Below are positions 51,316 through 64,000 of a stretch of DNA of 64,000 nt, piece by piece. How positions within the stretch are numbered: position 1 is the first letter of the stretch; the number at the start of each line of letters is the position of its first letter. Position numbers and translations under genes: made by a program. The stretch is from VRUE01 sp963824215 (GTDB lineage: Bacteria > Actinomycetota > Thermoleophilia > Solirubrobacterales > 70-9): positions 186,001 through 250,000 of the forward strand of contig CAWGOE010000001.1 in the NCBI GenBank assembly GCA_963824215.1. Direction: 5' to 3'. The notes under the pieces are model-generated. The model had not been told where the DNA came from, searched no databases, and saw nothing but the letters and a program-made list of their open reading frames with translations.

Positions 51316-51724
51316 GAAGACCTTCATCGTCTTCGGGCTGCTGGTCGTCGTCCTGGCCGCCCTCATCCCCTGGCTCGCCTTCCGCGCGGACGGCGACGAG
51401 GCCACCGCGGCCTCGGTTCCGGCCAGCCTCGAGCAGGGCAAGGAGCTCTTCGAGACGAACTGCGGCACCTGCCACGCGTTCTACGCAGCGGGGACCGACG
51501 GCAACTTCGCCCCGGACCTCGATGAACTGCTGGCCCCCTCCGGTCCGCCGGAAGGCCCGAGCGCGGCGGACACGATCAAAGCGACCGAAGGACGCGTGCT
51601 CAGCGCTATCGACGAGGGCGTAGACGGCACCACCACCCCGGGACGGATGCCGGGCGGCATCATCGACGGCGAACAGGCCGAAGAAGTGGCCGAATTCGTC
51701 GCCCGCACCGCGGGCGAGGGTTAA
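51308..51724 (+). CDS. Membrane-anchored c-type cytochrome
   Basis: 138 residues from the ATG at 51308. N-terminal anchor (IVFGLLVVVLAALIPWLAF), then heme motif CGTCH and distal Met in GRMPGGI. Single-heme, outward-facing electron carrier of cytochrome c6/cbb3-type size. Translationally coupled to nth, an odd pairing probably of no functional meaning. Confidence 0.87.
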   Translation: MSKKTFIVFGLLVVVLAALIPWLAFRADGDEATAASVPASLEQGKELFETNCGTCHAFYAAGTDGNFAPDLDELLAPSGPPEGPSAADTIKATEGRVLSAIDEGVDGTTTPGRMPGGIIDGEQAEEVAEFVARTAGEG

Positions 51725-51729
51725 TGCTC

Positions 51730-51841
51730 GCCAGCCCCCGGTAGGGGTTCCACTTAACTTTTTCGGTGGGTCGCGGGTGGGCTATCGCCCGGAGCCGCTG
51801 ACGAAAAAGTACAAGACGTTCCACCCCTACCGGGGGCTGGC
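51730..51841. terminator. Palindromic repeat, family 1 copy (element C)
   Basis: Perfect 18-bp arms (51730-51747 with 51824-51841). Core 51743-51834 is 87/92 identical to that of element B, but the outer arms differ from B and still pair exactly. It fills the gap between the converging cytochrome and exported-nuclease genes. Confidence 0.82.
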
Positions 51842-51856
51842 TTATGTGAGCTGGTT

Positions 51857-53044
51857 TTAGTGGTCGAACCGCAAGGCGCTGAAGACGCCAGCGTGGTCGG
51901 AGTTCCAGAAACCGTTTACCGGCTGGATGCCGGAAACGGCTGAGCTTTGCAGGGTCGCGACTGCGGGGTCGCGGGTCATGATGTGGTCGACCTGGTGGTC
52001 GAAGTCGCCTTCGGAGCCGCCTTTGCCCACTTCGAGCAGGCTCGACTTGAGGCAACAGCTGAGCGGTTTGTTCGTGCTGCGCTCGACCATCCCCGCCGCC
52101 AATAGGACTTCGTAGGCGAGTCGATCTTCGCCTTCGACCGTGTCGTCATCGGAGTTGAGGTCGCCGAGGAGGACGACGGGTAGGTCGCTCGTCGCTGGGC
52201 CCGTGGGCGCCACCAGCTCACCGGCCTGGGCGGCGCGGACCAGCGGCTGGAACGCCTCCAGGTGGGTGTTGACGAAACGGAACGGATGGCTGCCGCGCAC
52301 CTTTGCGTCGGTCGCCGTCCAGCCGCGTTTGATCGTCAGCGAGCTGGTTCCGCTCAGGATCGGCACGGTGAGCAGGGTTTTGAAGTTGGCGCCCTGCTCG
52401 TTCCAGGTCTGCACGCCGGCCCCGCGGCGGGCGAGGATCACGTCGCGCATCGTCAGCCGACCGTTTATGTCGGCGCCGAGCGGCCCCGTTTCTGGGTCCC
52501 CATCTTCGTCAGCGGGGGCCTCGAGGTCGAACTCGTCCTGGACGACGACGACTTCGTAGCTCGATTTGCCTTGGTTGAGCTCGGCGAGCAGTTCCTGCAG
52601 GTAGTCGTAGCGAACCGTGGTCGCGCTCGGCCCTTTGGTCAGGACTTCGAAGTTGACCGGCGCGGTGCGCCAAAGCGCGACCTCCTGCAGGCCGACCAGG
52701 TCGGGCTTGGCGTCGAGGATCTCCTCCGCCAGCCCCTCGGCGCGAGCGGGGAAGTCGTTGGCGGTCACTTCGCGCAGGATCTGCCCGTTGGCGGCGACGA
52801 ATTCTTCAGGGGTTTTCGCCGCGATCGCCGGCGTCAGATCGGCGCCGAGGTAGAGGTTGCGGGTCATCGTGCCGACGACCTTGCCTTTGCCGGGATGGTG
52901 ATGGCCGTGAGACTTGCCGTGGTGGCGGTGGTGATGGCCGTGTCCCTTGCCGCCGGCAGCCGACAGGACAGGTAAGAGAGCGAGGGTGAGTGCTGCGGCG
53001 ATCAGCGCGATGACCGATCGGCGAGCGACTTGATGAGCGAGCAA
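51857..53044 (-). CDS. Exported endonuclease/exonuclease/phosphatase-fold protein
   Basis: 395 residues. Signal peptide (SVIALIAAALTLALLPVLSA), then a His-rich segment (GHGHHHRHHGKSHGHHH) that may bind metal, then EEP motifs: TRNLYLGAD, GLQEVALW, FVNTHLEAF, LLGDLNSDDD, HQVDHIMTR and SDHAGVF. Probably a secreted nuclease or phosphodiesterase. Divergent from dnaK. Confidence 0.85.
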   Translation of the reverse strand: MLAHQVARRSVIALIAAALTLALLPVLSAAGGKGHGHHHRHHGKSHGHHHPGKGKVVGTMTRNLYLGADLTPAIAAKTPEEFVAANGQILREVTANDFPARAEGLAEEILDAKPDLVGLQEVALWRTAPVNFEVLTKGPSATTVRYDYLQELLAELNQGKSSYEVVVVQDEFDLEAPADEDGDPETGPLGADINGRLTMRDVILARRGAGVQTWNEQGANFKTLLTVPILSGTSSLTIKRGWTATDAKVRGSHPFRFVNTHLEAFQPLVRAAQAGELVAPTGPATSDLPVVLLGDLNSDDDTVEGEDRLAYEVLLAAGMVERSTNKPLSCCLKSSLLEVGKGGSEGDFDHQVDHIMTRDPAVATLQSSAVSGIQPVNGFWNSDHAGVFSALRFDH

Positions 53045-53171
53045 GGCGTTCCTCCTAAATCAATTGATTGGTCGAGGCGCCTCTCTAGTGCCCGCCATCA
53101 CAGCCCGCGAAACCAATATACGGAAGGCGATTTGACGTTTGTCGAGAATCTGCCATACTGCCACTTAGATT

Positions 53172-53238
53172 TTCAGAGTCCGCTCGGCGGCTCTCAACCA
53201 GTTAACGGCAAAACCCCTGGACCTGGAGGTAGTTGAGA
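53172..53238 (+). promoter_or_regulatory. HspR/HAIR-like repeats before dnaK
   Basis: TTCAGAG at 53172-53178 and CTCTCAA at 53191-53197 form an imperfect palindrome. TCTCAAC (53192-53198) and GTTGAGA (53232-53238) form a perfect 7-base inverted pair, the latter between the GGAGGT ribosome site and the dnaK start. They echo the CTTGAGT/ACTCAAG HAIR consensus of HspR. Since hspR is in the same operon, feedback repression is likely. Confidence 0.5.
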
Positions 53239-53239
53239 A

Positions 53240-55137
<1,898 letters not shown>

Positions 55138-55141
<4 letters not shown>

Positions 55142-55776
55142 CGTTTGCCCAGGACGGTCAAGGGACTGATGAGTCCCGGCCCGCGGGTCCTGTCGGCGCA
55201 GGGGACCCACCTCCCCCTGCGGTAGCTAAAGCTTCCTCGGGGGAGGTCCCCCCTACGCCGCCACCCGCGGGAGAGACGTCTGAGACCGAGGGACGAGAGG
55301 CAATCGAGAAAGACTTTGATGCTCTGCTCGCTGACACTCAGCGGGAGCGGGACGAGTACCTCGACCTGGCCAAGCGGACGAAAGCTGACTTCGAGAACTT
55401 TCGCAAGCGGATGACGGCTGAGGTCCAGGGCGCCGCTGGGAGGGGGAAAGCTGAAGTGCTGCGGGATGTTTTGCCTGTGCTCGATGATTTGGAGCGGGCG
55501 CTGCAGGCTGCCGGCTTGGACCCAGAGGGGGATTCGGAGGATGGGCTTGCCCATGGCGTCCTGCTGGTGTTCCGGAGTCTGCGTGACTCATTGGCTAAGC
55601 ATGGGATTGAGGCTGTTGATCCGACTGGGGAGAGGTTTGATCCGCAACTGCATGAGGCGCTTTCGGCTCAGCCTGCTGAGGGGGTTGAGTCCGGTGTGGT
55701 TGTCGAGACGATGCAGAAGGGCTACCGCTTTGGCGAGCAGCTGATCCGGCCTGCTCGTGTGGTGGTGGCGGAGTAG
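55138..55776 (+). CDS. grpE: Nucleotide exchange factor GrpE
   Basis: 212 residues. A long coiled coil (LADTQRERDEYLDLAKRTKA) and beta domain (PTGERFDPQLHEALSAQP … VVETMQKGYRFGEQLIRPA) are typical. The N-terminal ~55 residues are Pro/Gly/Ser-rich and disordered, and their DNA contains a palindrome (55201-55251). Releases ADP from DnaK. Confidence 0.95.
55201..55251. repeat. GC-rich palindrome inside the grpE coding region
   Basis: ACCTCCCCC (55209-55217) pairs with GGGGGAGGT (55239-55247) and GGGGAC (55201-55206) with GTCCCC (55246-55251), around a loop containing AGCTAAAGCT. It encodes the Pro-rich stretch PPPPAVAKASSGEVPPTPPP of the disordered N-terminus, so it is tolerated in frame. Confidence 0.5.
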
Positions 55777-55784
55777 AGGGTCTC

Positions 55785-56912
55785 TTGGCGGACGATCTCT
55801 ACAAGGTGCTTGGCGTCTCGAAAAAGGCGTCTGATGACGAGATCAAGAAGGCGCATCGCAAGCTGGTCCGCAAGTACCACCCCGACCGCAACCCCGACGA
55901 CGCCACGGCCGAGGAGAAGTTCAAGGAAATCCAGGGCGCCTACGACACGCTCTCGGACCCCGAGAAGCGCAAGCAGTACGACCAGGGCGGGATGTTCGCC
56001 GGCGGTGGCTTCGGCGGCCCGGGCGGGCCCGGCGGCGGGCCCTTCGGCGGTGGCTTCCCTGGTGGAGGCGGAGGAGGCGCCGACTTCAGCGACATCCTCT
56101 CCGGCATCTTCGGGCGCGGCGGTGGAGGCGGCCGGACGCGGCCCGAAGCGCAGCGAGGCCGCGACCTCGAAACCGAGATCAGCCTCAGCTTCGATCAGGC
56201 GGTCAACGGCGCCCAGGTCAGCGTCAGCGTGCCGAAGGCCGAGCGGTGCGAGACCTGCCACGGCAGCGGCGCCAAACCCGGCACCGCCCCGGTCACCTGC
56301 CCGCGCTGCGAAGGGCGCGGGGTCGACGCCGAAAGCCAGGGCTTCTTCTCGATCAGCCAGCCCTGCCCGCAGTGCGGCGGCGCCGGCCAGATCATCGAGG
56401 ACCCCTGCCCCACCTGTGGCGGCTCCGGCCTGACCAAACAGACCAAGCGCTACAAGGTCAACATCCCAGCCGGGGTCAAGGACGGAGCGCGAATCCGCCT
56501 CGCCGGCAAGGGCGAGGCCGGCCCCCGCGGCGGTCCCCCCGGCGACCTCTACGTGATCACCCGCGTCTCGGCCTCTCCCGTGTTCAAGCGACTCGATAGG
56601 GGCAACCTCGAGGTGACGGTGCCGATCACGATCGCCGAGGCGCTGCGCGGGGCGACGATCGAGGTGCCGACCCTCGACGGGACGAAGAAGATCAAGGTGC
56701 CGGCCGGGACCAAGCACGGGACGGTCCAGCGGCTGCGCGGCGAGGGTCCGCCAAAGCCGCGCGGCAACGGCCACGGCGACATCCGCTACCGGCTCGAGAT
56801 CGAGATGCCCCAGGAGCTGACCGAGGAGCAGGAGAAAGCGGTCGAGGGGCTAGCCGAGGCCCTCAATGGCAGCGACCCCCGCGCCGAGCTGCTGCGGAGG
56901 GCGGCGCGGTGA
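55785..56912 (+). CDS. dnaJ: Co-chaperone DnaJ (Hsp40)
   Basis: 375 residues from a TTG at 55785. J domain with HPD in KYHPDRNPDD, a Gly/Phe-rich linker (GGFGGPGGPGGGPFGGGFPG), four CxxCxGxG zinc repeats (CETCHGSG, CPRCEGRG, CPQCGGAG, CPTCGGSG), then the C-terminal substrate domains. Stimulates DnaK ATPase. About 60 bases before hspR. Confidence 0.96.
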   Translation: MADDLYKVLGVSKKASDDEIKKAHRKLVRKYHPDRNPDDATAEEKFKEIQGAYDTLSDPEKRKQYDQGGMFAGGGFGGPGGPGGGPFGGGFPGGGGGGADFSDILSGIFGRGGGGGRTRPEAQRGRDLETEISLSFDQAVNGAQVSVSVPKAERCETCHGSGAKPGTAPVTCPRCEGRGVDAESQGFFSISQPCPQCGGAGQIIEDPCPTCGGSGLTKQTKRYKVNIPAGVKDGARIRLAGKGEAGPRGGPPGDLYVITRVSASPVFKRLDRGNLEVTVPITIAEALRGATIEVPTLDGTKKIKVPAGTKHGTVQRLRGEGPPKPRGNGHGDIRYRLEIEMPQELTEEQEKAVEGLAEALNGSDPRAELLRRAAR

Positions 56913-56973
56913 ACGCAGCCGATATTCACCACCCTCCAGTGGGGTCAAAGTCGGATACGCCCGGGGAAGAGCT

Positions 56974-57326
56974 ATGAGCGTGCGGCGGGAAACCATTACG
57001 GCTTCGGTCGACTCCGAGCGCGGCGTCTTCATGATCTCGGTCGCCGCCGAGCTCGCCCACATGCACCCGCAGACGCTGCGGATGTACGAGGCGCGCGGCC
57101 TGATCGAGCCGCAGCGCTCACCGAAGAACACCCGCCTCTACTCCCAGCGCGACGTCGAGCGACTGCGCCACATCCAGCGGCTCACCTCCGAGCAGGGGCT
57201 CAACTTGGCCGGGGTCGAAATCGTCCTGGAAATGGAAGCGGAGGTAGAGAGGGTACGAGCCAAGCTGGAGCGGATGAGGCGCCACGCCGCCGAGCTCGAA
57301 GGCCGGATATCGAGGGAAGGACTCTG

Positions 57327-57327
<1 letters not shown>
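56974..57327 (+). CDS. hspR: MerR-family heat-shock repressor HspR
   Basis: 117 residues from the ATG at 56974 with GGGGAAG upstream. MerR winged helix: FMISVAAELAHMHPQTLRMY, EARGLIEPQRSPKNTRLYS, then a coiled coil (LEMEAEVERVRAKLERMRR). In actinobacteria HspR with DnaK as co-repressor silences this operon at normal temperature. Overlaps clpB by one base (TGATG). Confidence 0.93.
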
Positions 57328-59906
<2,579 letters not shown>

Positions 59907-60014
59907 TCGCCGCTGAGTTTTTGCCTGTATGAAGTGGGCTGGGCCGCCGACTGGGATACGCAACCCAGGCGACGGGACTTCAGGAATGCGGCGCAAATTC
60001 CGACGTAAGCTTCA

Positions 60015-60860
60015 GTGAGCTTCAAGCAGATGTTGAGACGACGTCACATCAACGGTGATCCGCGAGGGCGCAGCATGCGCTTCTTCTCTGCCGTTGCCGA
60101 CGTCGTCCGCTGGCCGTTCGAGCGGGTGGCCTTCTCGATCGAGCGACGGATTCTCTGGCCCCTGCGAGAGCGCTTTGCCGGCCGCAGCCCGTCCCGCCGC
60201 AGCTTCGGCGCCGCGGCGCTGGCCGGCATCGCCGGCGCCGCGGTTATAGCCGGCGTCCTCTTGCTGCCCAGTAGTAGCGAGAGCCCGCGCGAGCAAGTCG
60301 CCGCGCCCGCTCGGGTCGCGCTGGCGACCCCCGAGCCGGAGGCCGCTGAGCCTTCCGCACGTGAGCTGCAGGGTGTGGCGCCGAGCTTCGAGGTCGATGG
60401 GGGCAGCGATGCCGCCCCGGCGACGGGCAGCGCGGAAGCGGAGCTCGAGACCGAAAGCGAACCGCTCGCCAGCGATGAAGCTGCCTCCGCTGAAGGCGCG
60501 GCGGCAACGAGCTCGAGCAAGAAACCAGTGCCGGCCGGTCCGGAGGCAATGAAAGTCGCCCGCCGTTTCTCCGAGGCCTTCGTCTTTTATGAGATCGGCG
60601 CGCGGCCAGCGCGGGCAAAGACCGTGTTCGGCGAAACGGCGGCGCCGCAGCTTGCCGAAGCGCTCGACGAACGGCCGCCGCGGCAACCCGCGGACGCAGC
60701 CGTGCCGAAGGCGCGCGTCCTCAACCTCGTTCCCGGGCCGCGCGCCGGCAAGGCTTACACGGTCAGCGTCTCGCTGCTGCGCGTCGGGCTGACCAGCGAG
60801 CTGCGGCTCGAGCTGAACAAAAAGCAAGGCCAGTGGCTGGTAACGGACGTGCGCGGATGA
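60015..60860 (+). CDS. Single-pass membrane protein of unknown function
   Basis: 281 residues. One transmembrane helix (~66-84, AALAGIAGAAVIAGVLLLP) follows a basic cytosolic part. A ~90-residue Ala/Glu/Ser/Pro linker leads to a C-terminal domain (AMKVARRFSEAFVFYEIGAR … RLELNKKQGQWLVTDVRG) with a conjugation-protein or NTF2-like feel that I cannot name. The stop overlaps the next start as ATGA, so it probably works with the transglycosylase-like protein in the wall. The 108 bases before it hold no recognised signal. Confidence 0.65.
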   Translation: MSFKQMLRRRHINGDPRGRSMRFFSAVADVVRWPFERVAFSIERRILWPLRERFAGRSPSRRSFGAAALAGIAGAAVIAGVLLLPSSSESPREQVAAPARVALATPEPEAAEPSARELQGVAPSFEVDGGSDAAPATGSAEAELETESEPLASDEAASAEGAAATSSSKKPVPAGPEAMKVARRFSEAFVFYEIGARPARAKTVFGETAAPQLAEALDERPPRQPADAAVPKARVLNLVPGPRAGKAYTVSVSLLRVGLTSELRLELNKKQGQWLVTDVRG

Positions 60861-62506
60861 AGCAACGCTTACTAGGGGTCCTGGCAGGCACTGGACTAGT
60901 CCTGGCCTTTGCCGCGCCGGGTGCTCTTGCCGACGAAACTGTCGCTGGGGAAGCGATGACGATCGCTCCGGTCGCGGGCGATGACGGGACGGCGGCAAGC
61001 CAGACCGAAGCGCCGGCGCCGCAGCCATCCGTGCGGCAGGGCGACACCCTGGCAGCGCCGGAACCAGCGCCGCCGAAGCCAAACAATGAAGGTGGTGGGG
61101 TTACCGCGAAGCCCAAGCCGCCGGCGCCACAGGCAACCGAAGAACCCGAGCCCGAAGACGGCGCCAGCGCGGCGCCCCTGGCTCCCCCCTCCTTCTCGGT
61201 ACCGCTGCTTCCGGGCTCGAGCTGTGCGCCATCGGGTGTGCCGGCGGTCCTCGTGCCGATCTACCAGCGCGCTGCCGCGGCCTACGGCCTCGGCCCGCAG
61301 GGCCCCAGCGTCCTCGCCGCGATCAACGGCATCGAGACCGCTTTCGGCACCAACCTCAACGTCTCCTCGGCCGGCGCGGTCGGCTGGATGCAGTTCATGC
61401 CGGAAACCTGGGCGGGCTACGGCGTCGACGCCAACGGGGATGGGGTCGCCGACCCCTATGACCCCGAGGACGCGATCCACGCCGCCGCCAACTACCTGCG
61501 TGCCTCCGGCGCCCCGCTTGACTGGTACAACGCCGTCTTCGCCTACAACCACGCCGACTGGTACGTCGCCGAGGTGCTCGCCAACGCCCAGTGCTACGGA
61601 CAGCTGAACGGCGCCGCCGCCGGGCTGTTCGAAGTGACGCCGAAGCTCAAGGTGCTGAGCTGCAACACGGCGAAGGCATGGCGCAAGAAGGTGCCGACCA
61701 CCTACCTCAACGCCTTCGAGGAAGCCGCCGCCCGCTACGACCTCGGCCGCCGCGGCGTCTGGGCGCTGGCCGCCGTCGCCCGCCTGGAGTCGAACTTCGG
61801 CCGCGGCCTGTCGAAGGGCGAGCTGAAGAAGCACGGCGCGCTTGGCCTGATCGGCGAGGAGTGGCAGCGCTACGCCGTCGACGGCGACGGGGACGGGCGC
61901 ATTCGCCGCGAGGACCCCACCGACTCGGCCGCCACGCTGGCGCGGATGATCTGGTCGGAGGGCGGACTGCGGGCCGGCCTGTTCGAGCACAACCATGCCA
62001 AGTGGTACGTCGACGCCGTCCTCAGCGAGGCCGACCGGATCGAAGGCAAGTGCGAGACCAGCACGGTCGACTGGGCGCTGGCCCTGCCCAACGCGGTCCT
62101 CGCGCCGATCAACTGGGAGAACCTGAGCTTCACCAACGAAACGCAGAAAGCGGACCTGGAGGCCGGCGCGATCGACCCCCGCATCGTCGGCCTGCTCGGC
62201 GCGATCACCCAGTCGCACCAGATCACGGTCTCCTCGCTGCGCTCCGACCACTCGATGTACACGGCCTCGGGCGGCGTCTCCAACCATTACTACGGCCGCG
62301 CAATGGACATCGCCGCGGTCGACGGGGTCTCCTGCACCGATACGGCTACGACCTCTCCCTGCGGCGAGCTGGCGACGACGCTGGCATCGCTGCCCGCCCC
62401 AGCGATGCCCACTGAGCTCATCTACTGCTTTGACGTGGACGGTCCCGGCCCAGCTTTCGCGCGCAGCGATCACTGCGACCACGTGCACGCCGGCTACGAC
62501 AGCTGA
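60857..62506 (+). CDS. Secreted lytic transglycosylase-like protein, tandem domains plus DD-peptidase-like end
   Basis: 549 residues. Signal peptide, Pro-rich linker (~40-115), then a MltB/SLT-like domain (NGIETAFGTNLNVSSAGAVG, WMQFMPETWAGYGVDANGDG, with catalytic Glu in GIETAFG). A second similar domain follows (VARLESNFGRG … DGDGDGRIRREDPTDSAATL). A C-terminal ~100 residues (SNHYYGRAMDIAAVDG … CDHVHAGYDS) resemble the metal site of M15-type D-Ala-D-Ala peptidases. Cleaves or remodels peptidoglycan outside the membrane. Confidence 0.82.
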   Translation: MKQRLLGVLAGTGLVLAFAAPGALADETVAGEAMTIAPVAGDDGTAASQTEAPAPQPSVRQGDTLAAPEPAPPKPNNEGGGVTAKPKPPAPQATEEPEPEDGASAAPLAPPSFSVPLLPGSSCAPSGVPAVLVPIYQRAAAAYGLGPQGPSVLAAINGIETAFGTNLNVSSAGAVGWMQFMPETWAGYGVDANGDGVADPYDPEDAIHAAANYLRASGAPLDWYNAVFAYNHADWYVAEVLANAQCYGQLNGAAAGLFEVTPKLKVLSCNTAKAWRKKVPTTYLNAFEEAAARYDLGRRGVWALAAVARLESNFGRGLSKGELKKHGALGLIGEEWQRYAVDGDGDGRIRREDPTDSAATLARMIWSEGGLRAGLFEHNHAKWYVDAVLSEADRIEGKCETSTVDWALALPNAVLAPINWENLSFTNETQKADLEAGAIDPRIVGLLGAITQSHQITVSSLRSDHSMYTASGGVSNHYYGRAMDIAAVDGVSCTDTATTSPCGELATTLASLPAPAMPTELIYCFDVDGPGPAFARSDHCDHVHAGYDS

Positions 62507-62539
62507 CCGCAGGCAGCTTGCCAAAATAGCGAGCTTGCT

Positions 62540-62647
62540 GGGGAAGGGGCCGGGGGTCCCCCCGCGGGAACTTGTGAGCCGCGCCGCTAAGGACCCAGAA
62601 GCCCGACCGTCGCGGGTTCCAGCGGAGGGACCCCCGGCCCCTTCCCC
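62540..62647. terminator. Palindromic repeat, family 2 copy (element E)
   Basis: Perfect 21-bp arms (62540-62560 with 62627-62647), four more pairs inside after one mismatch. Loop read on the plus strand, after the transglycosylase-like gene: GAACTTGTGAGC, GCGCCGC, AAGCCCG, GTCGCGGGTTC, as in element D. Starts 34 bases after the stop. Confidence 0.8.
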
Positions 62648-62706
62648 GATAGGCGCGATTAACGTAGGCTCGAATCTCCCGCCGAAGCGCAAAGAAGGAG
62701 AGTGCG

Positions 62707-62988
62707 ATGCCTACTTACGTGATGCTTACGAATCTCACCGCCGAGGGTGTTCGGACGCTTAAGAACAATCCTGGACGGGTTGCTGAGGTCAACAAGGAGG
62801 TTGAACAGATTGGCGCGAAAGTTCAGGCTCAGTATGCGACGCTCGGCCAATATGACTTCGTGACCATTGTTGAGGCTCCCGATGAGAAGACGATGGCCAA
62901 GGTCTCGGTTGAGCTTGGGTCGCGCGGGACTATGACCAGTCAGACGCTTACCGCGATGCCGGCGGATGTGCTGGCTGACTCGCTTTAG
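62707..62988 (+). CDS. GYD-domain protein
   Basis: 93 residues, GAAGGAG-like ribosome site seven bases before the ATG. Family pattern: YVMLTNLTAEGVRTLKNNPG, then AQYATLGQYDFVTIVEAPDE with the GxYD core, and TLTAMPADVL. A small alpha-beta stress-response-like fold of unknown function. Nine bases before purD, likely cotranscribed. Confidence 0.88.
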   Translation: MPTYVMLTNLTAEGVRTLKNNPGRVAEVNKEVEQIGAKVQAQYATLGQYDFVTIVEAPDEKTMAKVSVELGSRGTMTSQTLTAMPADVLADSL

Positions 62989-62997
62989 GTCACAAAC

Positions 62998-64000
62998 TTG
63001 AAGGTCCTGGTTGTAGGTGGCGGTGGGCGGGAGCACGCCTTGGTGCGGGCGTTTGCTCGCTCTCGTCGCTCTCCTGAGCTGCTCTGTGCTCCTGGCAACG
63101 CCGGGATTGCTGCTGATGCTGAGTGCTTGTCAGATGTCGGTGCTGACGATGTCGAGGCGATCGTTGCTGTGGCGCGGGAACGCGGCGTCGATCTGGTCGC
63201 GGTTGGGCCGGAGGCGGCGTTGGTTGCCGGAGTGGCCGATGCGTTGGAGGAGGAGGGGATCGCTGCCTTTGGGCCCAGTGGCGCCGCGGCTGAGCTGGAG
63301 GGATCCAAGGCCTTCGCCAAGCAGTTGATGCAGGAGGCAGGTGTGCCGACCGCCTCCTACGCGCTCTTGCGCAACCGCGAGGAGGCGCTTGAGCAGCTCG
63401 CCGCTACTTCCTATCCGGCGGTGCTCAAGGCCGATGGCCTGGCGGCCGGCAAGGGCGTGATCATCTGCGCGTCCGAAGCCTCGGCCCGTGACGCAATTGA
63501 GGTCTTCTTCGGCGAGCGGCGCTTCGGTGATACGACCGTGGTGCTGGAGGAGTTCCTCGAGGGCGAAGAGCTTCTCCCTGCTCGCCCTCTGTGACGGCGA
63601 GAACGTCGTGCCGCTGGCGCCAGCGCAGGACTACAAGCGGATCTTCGACGGTGACGAGGGACCGAACACCGGCGGCATGGGCAGCTACTCGCCGGTGCCC
63701 GGCTTCGGGCCGGTCGAGGTTGAAGAGATCGTCGATGCCGTCCACCGGCCGATCGTCGCCGCGATGGCGGCTCGGGGGATCCCCTTCCACGGCGTCCTCT
63801 ACGCCGGCCTGATGGTTGGCCCCGACGGTCCCAAGGTGCTCGAGTTCAACACCCGCTTCGGCGATCCCGAGACGCAAGCGGTGCTGCCGCGCCTGCGCTC
63901 CGACCTGGTCGACCTCTGCCTGGCGGCGCGCGAGCCAGGGGGACTGGCCAGCGCCGAGGCGGAGTTCGGCGGCGACTGGGCGGTGACCCTGGTGCTGGCC
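62998..64000 (+). pseudogene. purD: Phosphoribosylamine-glycine ligase, single-base frameshift, 3' end outside window
   Basis: Starts at a TTG (MKVLVVGGGGREHALVRAFA). ATP-grasp features: KAFAKQLMQEAGVPTA, KADGLAAGKGV, EEFLEGEE. The frame stops at 63594 after LLPARPL, while the normal continuation (LLALCDGENVVPLAPAQDYK, NTGGMGSYSP, EFNTRFGDPETQ) runs in another frame to the window end. Removing one T from GAGCTTCTCCC (~63572) restores GEELSLLALCDGEN. PurD makes glycinamide ribonucleotide in purine synthesis, so a sequencing indel is more likely than a real loss. Confidence 0.88.

Noticed and set aside
59907..60014. c-di-AMP (ydaO-type) riboswitch before the wall-hydrolase genes
   Set aside because: The context would fit, but I cannot find the conserved GGGAACCG-type core or its pairings in these 108 bases.

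Overview
The window looks like a chromosomal stretch from a high-GC actinomycete, most likely Thermoleophilia/Solirubrobacterales. Evidence is the dnaK-grpE-dnaJ-hspR-clpB operon in actinobacterial order, inositol-1-phosphate synthase beside a CDP-alcohol phosphatidyltransferase (phosphatidylinositol synthesis), an F420-type LLM oxidoreductase, and large secreted proteins with Cys/Lys-rich tails plus a collagen-like protein of a kind I associate with that order. The taxonomy is inference.

Region 1 (1-12.8 kb): 3' end of an FtsH-family protease, a DUF2236 protein, a frameshifted SRPBCC gene, a methyltransferase, an SDR, tRNA-Val, a SIMPL-domain protein, a TetR regulator with operator-like repeats, two overlapping giant secreted-protein genes and a collagen-like protein. 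Region 2 (13-35.3 kb) is accessory DNA. It holds a PIN-domain gene and two almost identical IS21-family elements, each with its own 5-bp target duplication and each splitting a gene that can be rebuilt in frame (a membrane protein and an EVE/PUA-like protein). It also holds a Fic-protein module and a compact five-gene minus-strand operon: SIS-HAD fusion, PRTase-like protein, ORC/CDC6-like ATPase, unknown Rossmann-like protein, and PfkB kinase with a Cys-pair insert. A tyrosine integrase/excisionase pair, small HTH genes and a tRNA-Glu with a hairpin in its D-loop follow. The operon is the best candidate here for an undescribed system, probably a conflict/defence island working on phosphosugar or nucleotide chemistry.

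Region 3 (35.4-53 kb) is mostly housekeeping: SDR, CDF metal exporter, lysS, prmC, lgt, argF (apparent frameshift), rlmD, an LLM oxidoreductase, a UDG-like protein, a PHP-domain protein, an inositol phospholipid cluster (ino1, PI-phosphate synthase-like, PAP2), nth, a cytochrome c and nucleases. Five long intergenic palindromes lie at gene ends. Four of them form two families whose loops are conserved while the perfectly paired outer arms differ.

Region 4 (53-64 kb): the heat-shock operon with HspR-site-like repeats before dnaK, a membrane protein and a tandem lytic-transglycosylase-like protein, a GYD protein and purD (frameshifted, running off the end). Three chromosomal genes (SRPBCC, argF, purD) and one istA copy each differ by a single base from an intact frame, so sequencing or assembly indels should be ruled out before any is called a pseudogene.
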